From: Planktosalinus sp963975935
Lineage (GTDB): Bacteria > Bacteroidota > Bacteroidia > Flavobacteriales > Flavobacteriaceae
Direction: 5' to 3'
Length of the DNA stretch: 64,000 nt
NCBI GenBank assembly: GCA_963975935.1
Contig: CAXBIQ010000011.1
Span: 38,545 to 102,544 of the forward strand
Shown here: piece by piece, positions 42,910-51,090 of the stretch
Layout: each line of letters opens with the position of its first letter
Position numbering within the stretch: position 1 is the stretch's first letter
Program-made: the position numbers and the translations under genes
The notes under the pieces: generated by a model
What the model saw: only the letters and a program-made list of their open reading frames with translations
The model's database searches: none
Told to the model about the DNA's origin: nothing

Positions 42910-43507
42910 CCTGATTTGTTTCAATAATAGATTTCACAAAGGTAACAACTTTTTCAACAGCCTGCGAAAGAGATTCTTCTTCTGTTTTAACAATAACGTC
43001 AGGATTTTGTGGTTTTTCATAAGGGGCATCAATCCCCGTGAAATTTTTGATTTCCCCTGCCCTGGCTTTCTTATAAAGTCCTTTGACATCACGTGCTTCA
43101 CACACTTCAAGGGGGGTATCAATAAAAATTTCATAAAAGTATTCCTTACCGATAATTTCCCTTACTTGATTTCGGTCTTTTTGTAAAGGTGAAATGAAAG
43201 CTGCCAATGTTATAATACCGGCATCGACAAAAAGTTTTCCCACCTCGGCTATGCGTCTCAGATTTTCAGAGCGGTCTTCTTGACTAAATCCCAGCCCGTC
43301 ATTCAACCCGCTTCTGATTGCATCTCCATCGAGAACATAGGTGTGGAGGTTTTGCTCAAATAACGCTTGTTCAACAGCGTTTGCAATGGTTGATTTTCCT
43401 GAGCCAGATAAACCCGTAAACCACAGTACAAAGGAAGGATGTTTGTAGTTTTTGTTACGATTTTCCCTGGTGATTGTATAATCGTGTCTTACAATGTTTT
43501 TATTCAT
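42902..43507 (-). CDS. cysC: Adenylylsulfate kinase
   Basis: Phosphorylates APS to PAPS. 201 residues from ATG 43507; a TTG at 43534 lies further upstream inside the preceding gene. P-loop GLSGSGKS (32-39), then DGDAIRSGLNDGLGFS and the lid region (FIDTPLEVCEARDVKGLY). The start overlaps the end of the DUF2061 gene by 8 bases, and its stop overlaps cysD by 8, so translation of the middle of the operon is coupled. Confidence 0.97.
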   Translation of the reverse strand: MNKNIVRHDYTITRENRNKNYKHPSFVLWFTGLSGSGKSTIANAVEQALFEQNLHTYVLDGDAIRSGLNDGLGFSQEDRSENLRRIAEVGKLFVDAGIITLAAFISPLQKDRNQVREIIGKEYFYEIFIDTPLEVCEARDVKGLYKKARAGEIKNFTGIDAPYEKPQNPDVIVKTEEESLSQAVEKVVTFVKSIIETNQDA

Positions 43508-43934
43508 TTTCTTCTTTTCTGTTTGACAATCCAAAGTTTATGCGGAACCACACACGTTCATGCAAATAATAAAGTACCATTTTTGTGAGTACTTCTGCTA
43601 ATCCCACCTGCAGACCAATCAAAGGGTTTCCTGAAATCCACCAGGCCAACAGCATGGTATCAAGCGTGCCCACAAGCCTCCAGGTAACTGCCTTTGCAAG
43701 GTGGCGCTTCCGGCTTTCTAAAAGGACACCGTTTTTTGATAAATTGACTTTAAACCAGATGCGTTCATGAACATAATACAAGCCAATTTTGGTAAGCACT
43801 TCTGCCAGTCCAACCTGTAAGCCAATCAAAGGGTTACCGGAAATCCACCAGGCCAGCAGCATGGTATCAAGTGTTCCAATGATGCGCCAGGTTATAGCTT
43901 TTACTAAATGGCGCTTATGTGATTGATCTCTCAT
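43500..43934 (-). CDS. Tandem DUF2061 membrane protein in sulfate operon
   Basis: 144 residues made of two DUF2061 units (about 7-64 and 75-132). Each has KRHLxKAxTWRxxGTLDTM, two hydrophobic helices around LLAWWISGNPLIGLQVG, and an HERxWF end. A core of about 30 residues is identical between the two copies. DUF2061 genes often accompany sulfate-assimilation genes; a role in sulfate handling at the membrane is a guess. It overlaps cysQ (20 bases) and cysC (8 bases). Confidence 0.93.
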   Translation of the reverse strand: MRDQSHKRHLVKAITWRIIGTLDTMLLAWWISGNPLIGLQVGLAEVLTKIGLYYVHERIWFKVNLSKNGVLLESRKRHLAKAVTWRLVGTLDTMLLAWWISGNPLIGLQVGLAEVLTKMVLYYLHERVWFRINFGLSNRKEENE

Positions 43935-44727
43935 TTGCTACCAAAAAATAAGGATTCAAGAGATTTGCTTTGTTATATTGCATTTCGTTGAGAGTATGCA
44001 TATCTGTTACCGGAATACCCACTGCATTGCATATAGCGTGACCTGCAGCCGTGTCCCACTCCATCGTGGGCGCAAAACGTGGATACACTTCTGCACTTCC
44101 TTCTGCAACCAGACAGAGTTTTAACGAACTCCCTTTTGAAACCACATCCAGTGGTTTGGAAGTTTGGGTTTTTAAGGTCTCCATATAATCCAGTGTCTCT
44201 TGATTCATATGAGAGCGACTTCCCACCACCCTGACAACATCAGGATTTGATGACGGAATTATTTCCTTGGGTTTTTCAAATAGTTGGTCTTTTGAAGGAG
44301 ACCGGTGATTCTCAATTTTTAGTGTATATGCCTTTTGTTTGGATACCACAGCATAATACAACTGACCTGTTGCCGGCACATAAATAACACCCAATACCGG
44401 CTTGTTATTTTCTATTAAAGCGATGTTTACTGTAAACTCACCATTTTTTTTCACAAACTCCTTGGTTCCGTCAAGTGGGTCGACAATCCAACAGGTTGAC
44501 CACTCTTTTCTTATCTCAAAGGGAACCTCTTTATTTTCTTCGCTTATGATGGGGTGCGATGTTTTGGCAAGAAATGTCATTATAACTGCATTTGCAGCCT
44601 TATCGGCTTCGGTGAGAGGTGATTCATCTTCTTTGAAGGCCACGCTGAAATCTTTTTTATAAATTTCCATAATTACATTTCCCGCTTCAATGGCGGCCTC
44701 AATTGCGGTGTATAATTCTTCCTCCAT
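43915..44727 (-). CDS. cysQ: 3'(2'),5'-bisphosphate nucleotidase
   Basis: Removes the 3'-phosphate from PAP (and PAPS), relieving inhibition after sulfate activation or sulfotransfer. 270 residues of the inositol-monophosphatase superfamily. Metal site residues are ESPLTEADKAAN, SEEN (Glu), WIVDPLDGTKEF (D83 and D86), and the C-terminal WDTAAGHAI. Start ATG at 44727 with a good promoter 42 bases upstream. First gene of cysQ-DUF2061-cysC-cysD-cysN. Confidence 0.96.
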   Translation of the reverse strand: MEEELYTAIEAAIEAGNVIMEIYKKDFSVAFKEDESPLTEADKAANAVIMTFLAKTSHPIISEENKEVPFEIRKEWSTCWIVDPLDGTKEFVKKNGEFTVNIALIENNKPVLGVIYVPATGQLYYAVVSKQKAYTLKIENHRSPSKDQLFEKPKEIIPSSNPDVVRVVGSRSHMNQETLDYMETLKTQTSKPLDVVSKGSSLKLCLVAEGSAEVYPRFAPTMEWDTAAGHAICNAVGIPVTDMHTLNEMQYNKANLLNPYFLVANERSIT

Positions 44728-44768
44728 AAAATATGTTCAAAATTGACTTTCAAAAACTTGATTCTTTA

Positions 44769-44800
44769 CAAATGTATTACAATCTCATCTTTTAAAACAA
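44769..44800 (-). promoter_or_regulatory. Promoter of the sulfate activation operon
   Basis: On the minus strand: TTG (44798-44800), spacer 21, TACATTTG (44769-44776). Both boxes and the spacing match the Bacteroidota consensus, 42 bases before the cysQ ATG. Confidence 0.7.
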
Positions 44801-44955
44801 TAGATTCCTTTTTATTCTGAAAGAAAAAATAAGACCTTGTGATGGAAATTTCTTTTCTCATACTTTCAAGTTCTCGTGATATATTTCTTTCTCAATTACT
44901 TACTGTTCAGTCTACACAAAAATCAAAAAAGGCGAGACTTTTTTAAAACGATTGC

Positions 44956-44987
44956 TTGTAAAATTTAAAAAAATCCTTGTATCTTTG
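44956..44987 (+). promoter_or_regulatory. Promoter of the small membrane protein
   Basis: TTG at 44956-44958, spacer 21, TATCTTTG at 44980-44987, which is a textbook Bacteroidota promoter, 28 bases before the ATG at 45016. Confidence 0.75.
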
Positions 44988-45015
44988 TATTCAGTTATAT
45001 TTTATACATGCAGAT

Positions 45016-45183
45016 ATGTTTGAATTTGATCAATACTTAGGGTTTTTAGCTTTTATGACCATAGTAACCATTGGGTTCTGGTTAATGATTTTCCTGATGC
45101 TTTTTGTGCCATATTGGATAGGCGGAGCTATCATGGAAAACATAAAAGAAATAAAAGCTGCACGTAAAAAAGATAAAGAATAA
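45016..45183 (+). CDS. Small single-pass membrane protein
   Basis: 55 residues starting MFEFDQYLGFLAF: one long hydrophobic segment (about 8-38, including FWLMIFLMLFVPYWIGG), then a basic tail (NIKEIKAARKKDKE). The frame runs upstream to 44977, but that part overlaps the promoter, so ATG 45016 is the start. Function unknown. Its promoter and a strong terminator on both sides define a complete transcription unit, which is good support for a real gene despite its size. Confidence 0.75.
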   Translation: MFEFDQYLGFLAFMTIVTIGFWLMIFLMLFVPYWIGGAIMENIKEIKAARKKDKE

Positions 45184-45211
45184 TACTTTTTTCTTATTAA
45201 ATATATTTAAC

Positions 45212-45249
45212 AAAAAAGAGGGGAAGCCATATGGCTTCCCCTCTTTTTT
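45212..45249. terminator. Strong bidirectional terminator (38-bp perfect palindrome)
   Basis: Positions 45212-45249 form an uninterrupted palindrome: A-run, GAGGGGAAGCCAT, then its exact mirror and a T-run. It ends the small membrane protein gene on the plus strand and the TonB-type receptor gene on the minus strand (18 bases past its stop). Confidence 0.93.
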
Positions 45250-45266
45250 GTAGCTGTTGAAAGGTT

Positions 45267-47738
45267 TTAAAATTCTCCTCCTTCAAAGTCCTCTCCGTTT
45301 CCATTTTGTCTTCTTTCTCTGTCACGTTGGTTTTTTTGCTGGTTAAACCTGTATATAAATGACATGGTTATTTGGCGCTCACGCCATTGGAATTCATTAT
45401 CAGAAGTAAATCCATCACCCCTTGTAAAAGACATCCTCTTTCTTGAATTCAAAAGGTCACTCACATTCAGGGATATAGTTGCATTATCATTAATAATATC
45501 TTTACTGAACGCAAGGTCTATGGAATAAATGCCCTCAGATCTTGTCTGGGCATTTTCAGAAGGACCCCTGTAAAACATATTGGTTTGCCAGTCTATTTTT
45601 GCGGGTAAACTCACTTTTGAACTGAATCGTGCAAACCAACTGGTGTTTGTAGCTCCATAATCAATTCCTTCAAAGGTGCCATCTGTTTCAAATCTAAAGA
45701 AATTAAAACTTCCGTTAAGGCGCAACCATTTTGCAGGGTTGTAAAGAACCCCGGCTTCTGCACCTATGCGCTGGTTTGTTGAAAGGTTGATGGGAATGGT
45801 GCGCACTACTTCAATACCATTGACAGTTTCACCGGTTCTGATCTGTACCCTTTCAAAGGCATCAGTTTCATACTGATAATAAATCGATGAAGTAAGGGTA
45901 AGCTTATCCCATCGTTTTAAATATCCCAGATCAAAAGCACTTGCATAAGCCGGATCAAGGTCAGGATTTCCCTGAAATACATTGGTCACACTTGAGCGCG
46001 ATGGAAACGGGTTGATAAACCAGCCGCGGGGACGGTTGATTCTTCTGTTGTATCCCAATGTAATATTTTCTCTTTCACCAATTTCATATATAAGGTTTAC
46101 GGTGGGGAATAGTCCCAGGTAGTTTTTATCAAAATCTGTATCTATATCTACACCAAACACATCAGATAATTCTTCCTCAGAAAGTTCTGAAGTAAGTTTT
46201 CCTTTTAATTGGGTATTTTCCAAACGGAGTCCCAATAGAAAGGAGAATTTTCCAAATTTGTTTCCATATTGTGAATAGAGAGCGTGTACATTTTCAGAAT
46301 AGTCAAATGCATTGGTCAGTAATTGATTGAGTTCAAAATCACCTGTCTCAAGATTTTCCTGAAAAAGGGTATAATCTGTTATTTCGTTTTCAAAATCACC
46401 ACGGTATCCTGCTTCAAACTGTGCATTTTCACCAATGGGGCGCACATAGTCAACCTGAACCAAATATTCTTTCTGGTCTTCTTTTGTTATAATATCCTCT
46501 GATGGAAAAGCCTGATTGTCAGGAAAGGTATTGCGCTCTGTAATAAATGCATTTTGTGTTTCTGCACTGTTTTCATATTGTAAATCAGCAGTAAGTTCAT
46601 GACCTTCATCATTAAACTTGTTGACATAGTTTAAAGCAAATTGATACCGTGTATCATCTTCGGTTTCAACCTGTCGCCTTAGCGATTGTTCAGCAAGACC
46701 GGCTCCTGAAAATTTCCGGGTATCAGTTGTCGTGATATCCTCATCATCACTGATCCTGAAAAATCCGCTGGCTGTAATTGACGAACTTTCCGTTAGGTAG
46801 TATTCTATACCAAGGTTGGTATTGAATTGTCTTCTGTTGCGATCATATTCCCTTTCTTCCACAGTCCTCGAAAATTCTCCATTTTCAAAGGTGTTATTAA
46901 AAAAGGCGTTTCCGGGTGAATCCCTGTATGTATAGCCTGATGTATTGAAAATATTAAATTTATCTGTTCTTAGGTTAACATTTGTATTGATTCCATTATT
47001 GATTGGAATTCCGAGATTAGTACTCACCGAGCCATTAAAACCCAGTGTTTTTTCCTTACGTAAAATAATATTAAGGATACCGGCAGTACCCTCGGCATCA
47101 TATCTGGCTGATGGGCTTGTAATCACTTCAACTCTTTCAATAGCATCTGCCGGAAGCTGTGTCAAAGCGTCTGTATCGCCAAAACCGGCAATAGCAGAAG
47201 GCTTTCCATTAATAAGGATTCTCACATTATCATTTCCTCTTAAGCTGATGGCGCCTTCAACGTCAACAGCTACAGACGGCACATTGCTTAGTGCATCACC
47301 CACAGTAGCACCGCGTGTGGTCAGGTCTTTACCAATGTTGTATATTTTTTTGTCCAGTCGCACCTGTACTTCGGTTGTTTCAGCACGAATTACTACTTCA
47401 TCAAGGCTTTCAGAATCATAAGCAAGAGAAATGGGACTTAATTGTGTGTCTGAATTGATTGTCCTGTTTCTGATAAATTTTGATTCATAGGAAATAAATT
47501 CAAATTTTATGTCATAGGAGCCTTCAGGGACTTCAATGATGAAGTTACCATCCAAATCTGTAATCCCGCCGGTCACGATTTCATTTGTTCCGGCTTTATT
47601 GAAAGAGACAGTGGCATATTCAAGCGGCTGTCCTGAAGATTCTTCCAGGATTTTACCTGAAACATCAAAAGATTGGGATTGTGCAATAATAAAATTTGAG
47701 GTGAAGAAGAATGCAAATAGCAAAAGTAATTTTTTCAT
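45267..47738 (-). CDS. TonB-dependent-receptor-like outer-membrane beta-barrel protein
   Basis: 823 residues: signal peptide ending IIAQ (about 20), carboxypeptidase-regulatory-like domain (about 26-108: VSGKILEESSGQPLEYATV and LDGNFIIEVPEG), plug domain (about 115-220: VGDALSNVPSVAVDVEGAI, SLRGNDNVRILINGKPS, PADAIERVEVITSPSARYD), then a barrel of the OMP_b-brl_3 type to an Asn/Gly-rich C-terminus. There is no SusD partner next door, so the substrate is open (siderophore, peptide or metal are possible). The start is ATG 47738; a TTG two codons upstream is less likely. Confidence 0.93.
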   Translation of the reverse strand: MKKLLLLFAFFFTSNFIIAQSQSFDVSGKILEESSGQPLEYATVSFNKAGTNEIVTGGITDLDGNFIIEVPEGSYDIKFEFISYESKFIRNRTINSDTQLSPISLAYDSESLDEVVIRAETTEVQVRLDKKIYNIGKDLTTRGATVGDALSNVPSVAVDVEGAISLRGNDNVRILINGKPSAIAGFGDTDALTQLPADAIERVEVITSPSARYDAEGTAGILNIILRKEKTLGFNGSVSTNLGIPINNGINTNVNLRTDKFNIFNTSGYTYRDSPGNAFFNNTFENGEFSRTVEEREYDRNRRQFNTNLGIEYYLTESSSITASGFFRISDDEDITTTDTRKFSGAGLAEQSLRRQVETEDDTRYQFALNYVNKFNDEGHELTADLQYENSAETQNAFITERNTFPDNQAFPSEDIITKEDQKEYLVQVDYVRPIGENAQFEAGYRGDFENEITDYTLFQENLETGDFELNQLLTNAFDYSENVHALYSQYGNKFGKFSFLLGLRLENTQLKGKLTSELSEEELSDVFGVDIDTDFDKNYLGLFPTVNLIYEIGERENITLGYNRRINRPRGWFINPFPSRSSVTNVFQGNPDLDPAYASAFDLGYLKRWDKLTLTSSIYYQYETDAFERVQIRTGETVNGIEVVRTIPINLSTNQRIGAEAGVLYNPAKWLRLNGSFNFFRFETDGTFEGIDYGATNTSWFARFSSKVSLPAKIDWQTNMFYRGPSENAQTRSEGIYSIDLAFSKDIINDNATISLNVSDLLNSRKRMSFTRGDGFTSDNEFQWRERQITMSFIYRFNQQKNQRDRERRQNGNGEDFEGGEF

Positions 47739-47843
47739 AGTCAAGTTTTGGTATATAATAATGAAAGGTTCCTATGAACCCCTGCTTTGACTGCGAAAAT
47801 ACCGCTTGGTTTAAGCGATTTTGCTTAAATTCTTGTTAAATGT

Positions 47844-47880
47844 TTTATAAGAAAAATGATGCTTTATAAGAAAAATTGAT
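47844..47880. repeat. Direct repeat upstream of the TonB-type receptor
   Basis: TTTATAAGAAAAATGAT (47844-47860) is repeated 19 bases on as TTTATAAGAAAAATTGAT (47863-47880), about 110 bases upstream of the receptor's start. Period near two helical turns; a regulator site is possible, but AT-rich slippage is equally so. Confidence 0.45.
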
Positions 47881-48014
47881 AGTAGGGGTAAAACTATAAG
47901 TATGAGCAAGACAAACATTAGTCATTCAAAAACAAGCTCAATACCTAATGTACTGAGGGTTTGATATATTAATAAATTAACAGGTACTCAAGTAAATATT
48001 TTGTATTAAATATT

Positions 48015-49547
48015 TTATTTGAGTTGCTTTAAAAAAGCAATAACTGCTTTTCTGATATCAAATGCTATTTCATTGCTTTCCGGGTAATAAATCTTAAGGA
48101 CACCCTTATGGTCAGGTGTTAAAAAAGGAATGTCGTACCCTTTAAGCAGAAAATCACTAAAAGCAACTTTATATATCTTATCAGGATCAATTTCCTCTTG
48201 ATTGATGAGCCACTCTCCACTGTCATTTTGAGAAACATTAAATCGTTGCAGGTAAGCCCCTGTACCCCGTTTTGATTTTCCAAAATCCAATACTTGATTT
48301 AACAGGTCACCAGTGATATCAACTTTTAACACACCACCTCCAAAGGGAAGTATCCTGAAAATATCCATGGCTACAATTTCGCCATCAAGCATATCATCCA
48401 CTCGAATGGATCCACCATTAACCAATGCTGCATCTACGTCATAATCAAAAGCAGCTGCCATAGACTCTGCAATAAATCCTCCCAAATTGGTCTGTATACC
48501 CCTGCTTGCACTATCTGTTCCATCAAGGGGAACGTTTGCCATATAAATGGTTTCATAAGGGTCATTAACCACTGTTTTCAATTCACGTTCCATAATAAAA
48601 TTCCAGTCTTCCACTACCTCTGCCACGGTGCGATGGGATTTCACAGTTTCATCAATGGGAAATAAATGAGAGTCGATTACCAGACGTTTTTGATTCCGGT
48701 TGTATGTAAGTGTATGGATGTAAAGTGTTTTGGCGTTGGCATCTGCTTTGGCAATTTTAGTGTTCCCAATATCGAGAAGCTTGTTGTCGTGTTCATGGCC
48801 TCCCATAATAAAGGAAATTCCCGGCAAGGTTTCAGCCAGCGTTTTGTCCTGATTGAGCGTGAGGTGTGTGAGCCCAATAACAATATCTGAATTCCCATCC
48901 AGTTCTTTATAAGCTCTTTTGGAGGCATCAAGATAATCTTCATAAGAGACATAAGGTTGTGGATTTGAATCCAGCACGACTCCAAAAAAACCAAGCACCA
49001 CCTCTGTGCCATCAGCATCTGTGAGCAGCAAACGATACGTATCATTTACAGGCATATTCTGACCGTTTCTTTCTATACTAAAGGGTTGCAAACCGCCTTC
49101 GGTTACTTGACGCACATTGGTGCCAATCCACTGAAAATTGGATTCGTTAAGCCTTTTTTGCAGTTCAGCTTCCTTGAGGTCAAACTCATGATTCCCAAAT
49201 ACCACCAGGTCAAACCGCATTTCGTTCATCACATCAATCATTTGTTTTCCCATAATGCGTTCCCCTCCCACCTCAAGACTTCCCAGTAATGAGGGGCTTA
49301 AAAAATCCCCTGCCATCATCAGGAAGGTGTTGGGTTCAACATTTCTTACAGAATCGACCACATGTGCCACCCGTGCCATTCCTCCATAAAGCCCACCGCC
49401 AAGTGGAGCGATTTCATACACATCATTCAACTGAATGAATTTAAAAGTAATGATTCCGTCATCACCTTTCTTTTCAGTTGTTTTAACAGATTTACATCCC
49501 GCAAGTATTAATAGAAAGAGCGTAGCAAACAGGAGTGATTTTTTCAT
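48015..49547 (-). CDS. 5'-Nucleotidase / UshA-type lipoprotein
   Basis: 510 residues: lipoprotein signal (LILAGC, Cys-18), N-terminal metallophosphatase domain (GNHEFD, MAGDFLSP, GLTHLTLNQD, GGHEHD) and C-terminal 5'-nucleotidase domain (VNGGSIRVDD, FRILPFGGGV). Hydrolyses extracellular nucleotides or related phosphoesters. The frame is open for a further 89 codons upstream but that part overlaps the HMG-CoA lyase gene; the signal peptide fixes ATG 49547 as the start. One base separates it from the lyase stop, so they are translated from one message. Confidence 0.93.
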   Translation of the reverse strand: MKKSLLFATLFLLILAGCKSVKTTEKKGDDGIITFKFIQLNDVYEIAPLGGGLYGGMARVAHVVDSVRNVEPNTFLMMAGDFLSPSLLGSLEVGGERIMGKQMIDVMNEMRFDLVVFGNHEFDLKEAELQKRLNESNFQWIGTNVRQVTEGGLQPFSIERNGQNMPVNDTYRLLLTDADGTEVVLGFFGVVLDSNPQPYVSYEDYLDASKRAYKELDGNSDIVIGLTHLTLNQDKTLAETLPGISFIMGGHEHDNKLLDIGNTKIAKADANAKTLYIHTLTYNRNQKRLVIDSHLFPIDETVKSHRTVAEVVEDWNFIMERELKTVVNDPYETIYMANVPLDGTDSASRGIQTNLGGFIAESMAAAFDYDVDAALVNGGSIRVDDMLDGEIVAMDIFRILPFGGGVLKVDITGDLLNQVLDFGKSKRGTGAYLQRFNVSQNDSGEWLINQEEIDPDKIYKVAFSDFLLKGYDIPFLTPDHKGVLKIYYPESNEIAFDIRKAVIAFLKQLK

Positions 49548-49548
49548 T

Positions 49549-50415
49549 TTAATGGTATTTGGTAAATATTTTAGTAGCCTCGTTATGGGCGCTTTCAAAG
49601 GATAACCAGGAAACATTGGTATCGGCTTTTGCTGCTGTAAAATAAGACAACAGCTTCTCTGTGGGCATATTGCCTGTGAGTTCGTCTTTTGCCATGGGGC
49701 AACCGCCAAAACCCTGTATAGCTCCATCAAACCGATGGCAACCGGCTTTGTATGCTGCGTCCACTTTCTCGTGCCAGCTTGTGGGCGTGGTATGCAGGTG
49801 GGCACCAAACTCAATCTGAGGGAATTGCGGAATCAGGTTTTTAAACAAATAAGTAATCACCTCGGGAGTTGAAGTTCCTACGGTATCTGACAAGGAAAGT
49901 ATGGTCACTCCCATAGCAGCCAGTTTTTGGGTCCACTCCCCCACGATATCCACATCCCAGGGATCCCCATAAGGATTTCCAAATCCCATGGAAAGATAAG
50001 CGACCACTTCTTTGTTGTTTTGATGCGCCAGGTCAAGGATTTCCTGCAGGATGACCATCGACTCGGCTATGGTTTTATGGGTATTCCGCATTTGAAAGTT
50101 TTCAGAAATGGAGAATGGATAGCCCAGGTATTTAATTTCAGGGTGCTTTACGGCCTCTTCAGCACCACGCAGATTGGCAACGATGGCGAGGAGTTTGCTT
50201 TCGGTTTTGGAGAGGTCCAGTTTTGACAAAACTTCTGCGGTATCGACCATTTGCGGTATCGCCCGAGGCGAAACAAAACTGCCAAAGTCAATGGTATCAA
50301 AACCACAACGCAACAAGGACTGAATGTACTGTACTTTTTTTTCTGTGGGAATAAAGTCTTTGATGCCTTGCATGGCATCCCGTGGGCATTCGATAATTTT
50401 TATTTTTTGGCTCAT
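49549..50415 (-). CDS. Hydroxymethylglutaryl-CoA lyase-like protein
   Basis: Splits HMG-CoA to acetoacetate and acetyl-CoA in leucine degradation. 288 residues of the DRE-TIM barrel family. Landmarks are ECPRDAMQGIKDF (where typical lyases have RDGLQ), IDFGSFVSPRAIPQM, metal-binding GAHLHTT, and the catalytic Cys loop GFGGCPMAKD followed by GNMPTEKL. The RDAMQ form is a group-specific variant; activity is probably unchanged, but this is inference. It is followed by the nucleotidase after one base. Confidence 0.9.
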   Translation of the reverse strand: MSQKIKIIECPRDAMQGIKDFIPTEKKVQYIQSLLRCGFDTIDFGSFVSPRAIPQMVDTAEVLSKLDLSKTESKLLAIVANLRGAEEAVKHPEIKYLGYPFSISENFQMRNTHKTIAESMVILQEILDLAHQNNKEVVAYLSMGFGNPYGDPWDVDIVGEWTQKLAAMGVTILSLSDTVGTSTPEVITYLFKNLIPQFPQIEFGAHLHTTPTSWHEKVDAAYKAGCHRFDGAIQGFGGCPMAKDELTGNMPTEKLLSYFTAAKADTNVSWLSFESAHNEATKIFTKYH

Positions 50416-50462
50416 AGACAGAAAAAACTACGGTCGTTTGGTTGTGTAAAAATACAATTTCT

Positions 50463-51080
50463 TTACGGAAGAAACAGAAAAACCGCGATACCCACAAAAA
50501 CAATGATTTGCAGCCATTTGAAGAACATTCCGGCGCCTTTTTTCTTTTGCAAAAACACAGAAATACGCCCTGAAAGCAACGCAATCGCAGAAAATATAAC
50601 AAACGAAATAACCATGAACAATCCGCCCAAAATGTAAAACTGAAACACGGTATTTCCCGAAGTGTCCCACAGAAATGCCGGAAAGAACGCCATAAAGAAA
50701 ATAGTGACCTTTGGGTTTAGTATATTCATAATCACTCCTTGCTTAAACAATTGAAAATGAGACCTTTTTACAGCGCCTGCTGAAGTAATCATCAAGGTGT
50801 TTCCGGCTTTATAAACTTTGTATGCGAGGTAGAGCAAATAGATTGCGCCCGCCATTTTTATGATAAAGAAAGCCGTTTCCGAAGCCAGCAATACTGCCGA
50901 AACCCCAAACGCCACAAGGGTGGTATGGACAATACATCCTGCTATGAGTCCGGCGGTAGTGGCAATGCCATAGGAGGTGCCGTTGGTGATGCTTTGAGTA
51001 AGTACATACACATTATCAGGTCCCGGCGAAATAGCCATTCCCGCAGATGAAATACAGAAGGAAATGAGGAGTTCGATCAT
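50463..51080 (-). CDS. LysE/RhtB family amino-acid exporter
   Basis: 205 residues with six hydrophobic segments. Starts MIELLISFCISSAGMAISPGPDNVYVLTQS, the LysE family signature (GPD motif), with the NPKVTIFFMAFFPAF segment in the middle. Exports amino acids such as homoserine/threonine or lysine; substrate not deducible. Ten bases downstream of pyrD's stop, so it belongs to the pyrD transcript. Confidence 0.93.
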   Translation of the reverse strand: MIELLISFCISSAGMAISPGPDNVYVLTQSITNGTSYGIATTAGLIAGCIVHTTLVAFGVSAVLLASETAFFIIKMAGAIYLLYLAYKVYKAGNTLMITSAGAVKRSHFQLFKQGVIMNILNPKVTIFFMAFFPAFLWDTSGNTVFQFYILGGLFMVISFVIFSAIALLSGRISVFLQKKKGAGMFFKWLQIIVFVGIAVFLFLP

Positions 51081-51090
51081 AAAATATGAG

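Noticed and set aside
49548..49814. 89-residue N-terminal extension of the 5'-nucleotidase
   Set aside because: It overlaps the HMG-CoA lyase gene in another frame and would place the lipoprotein signal internally.
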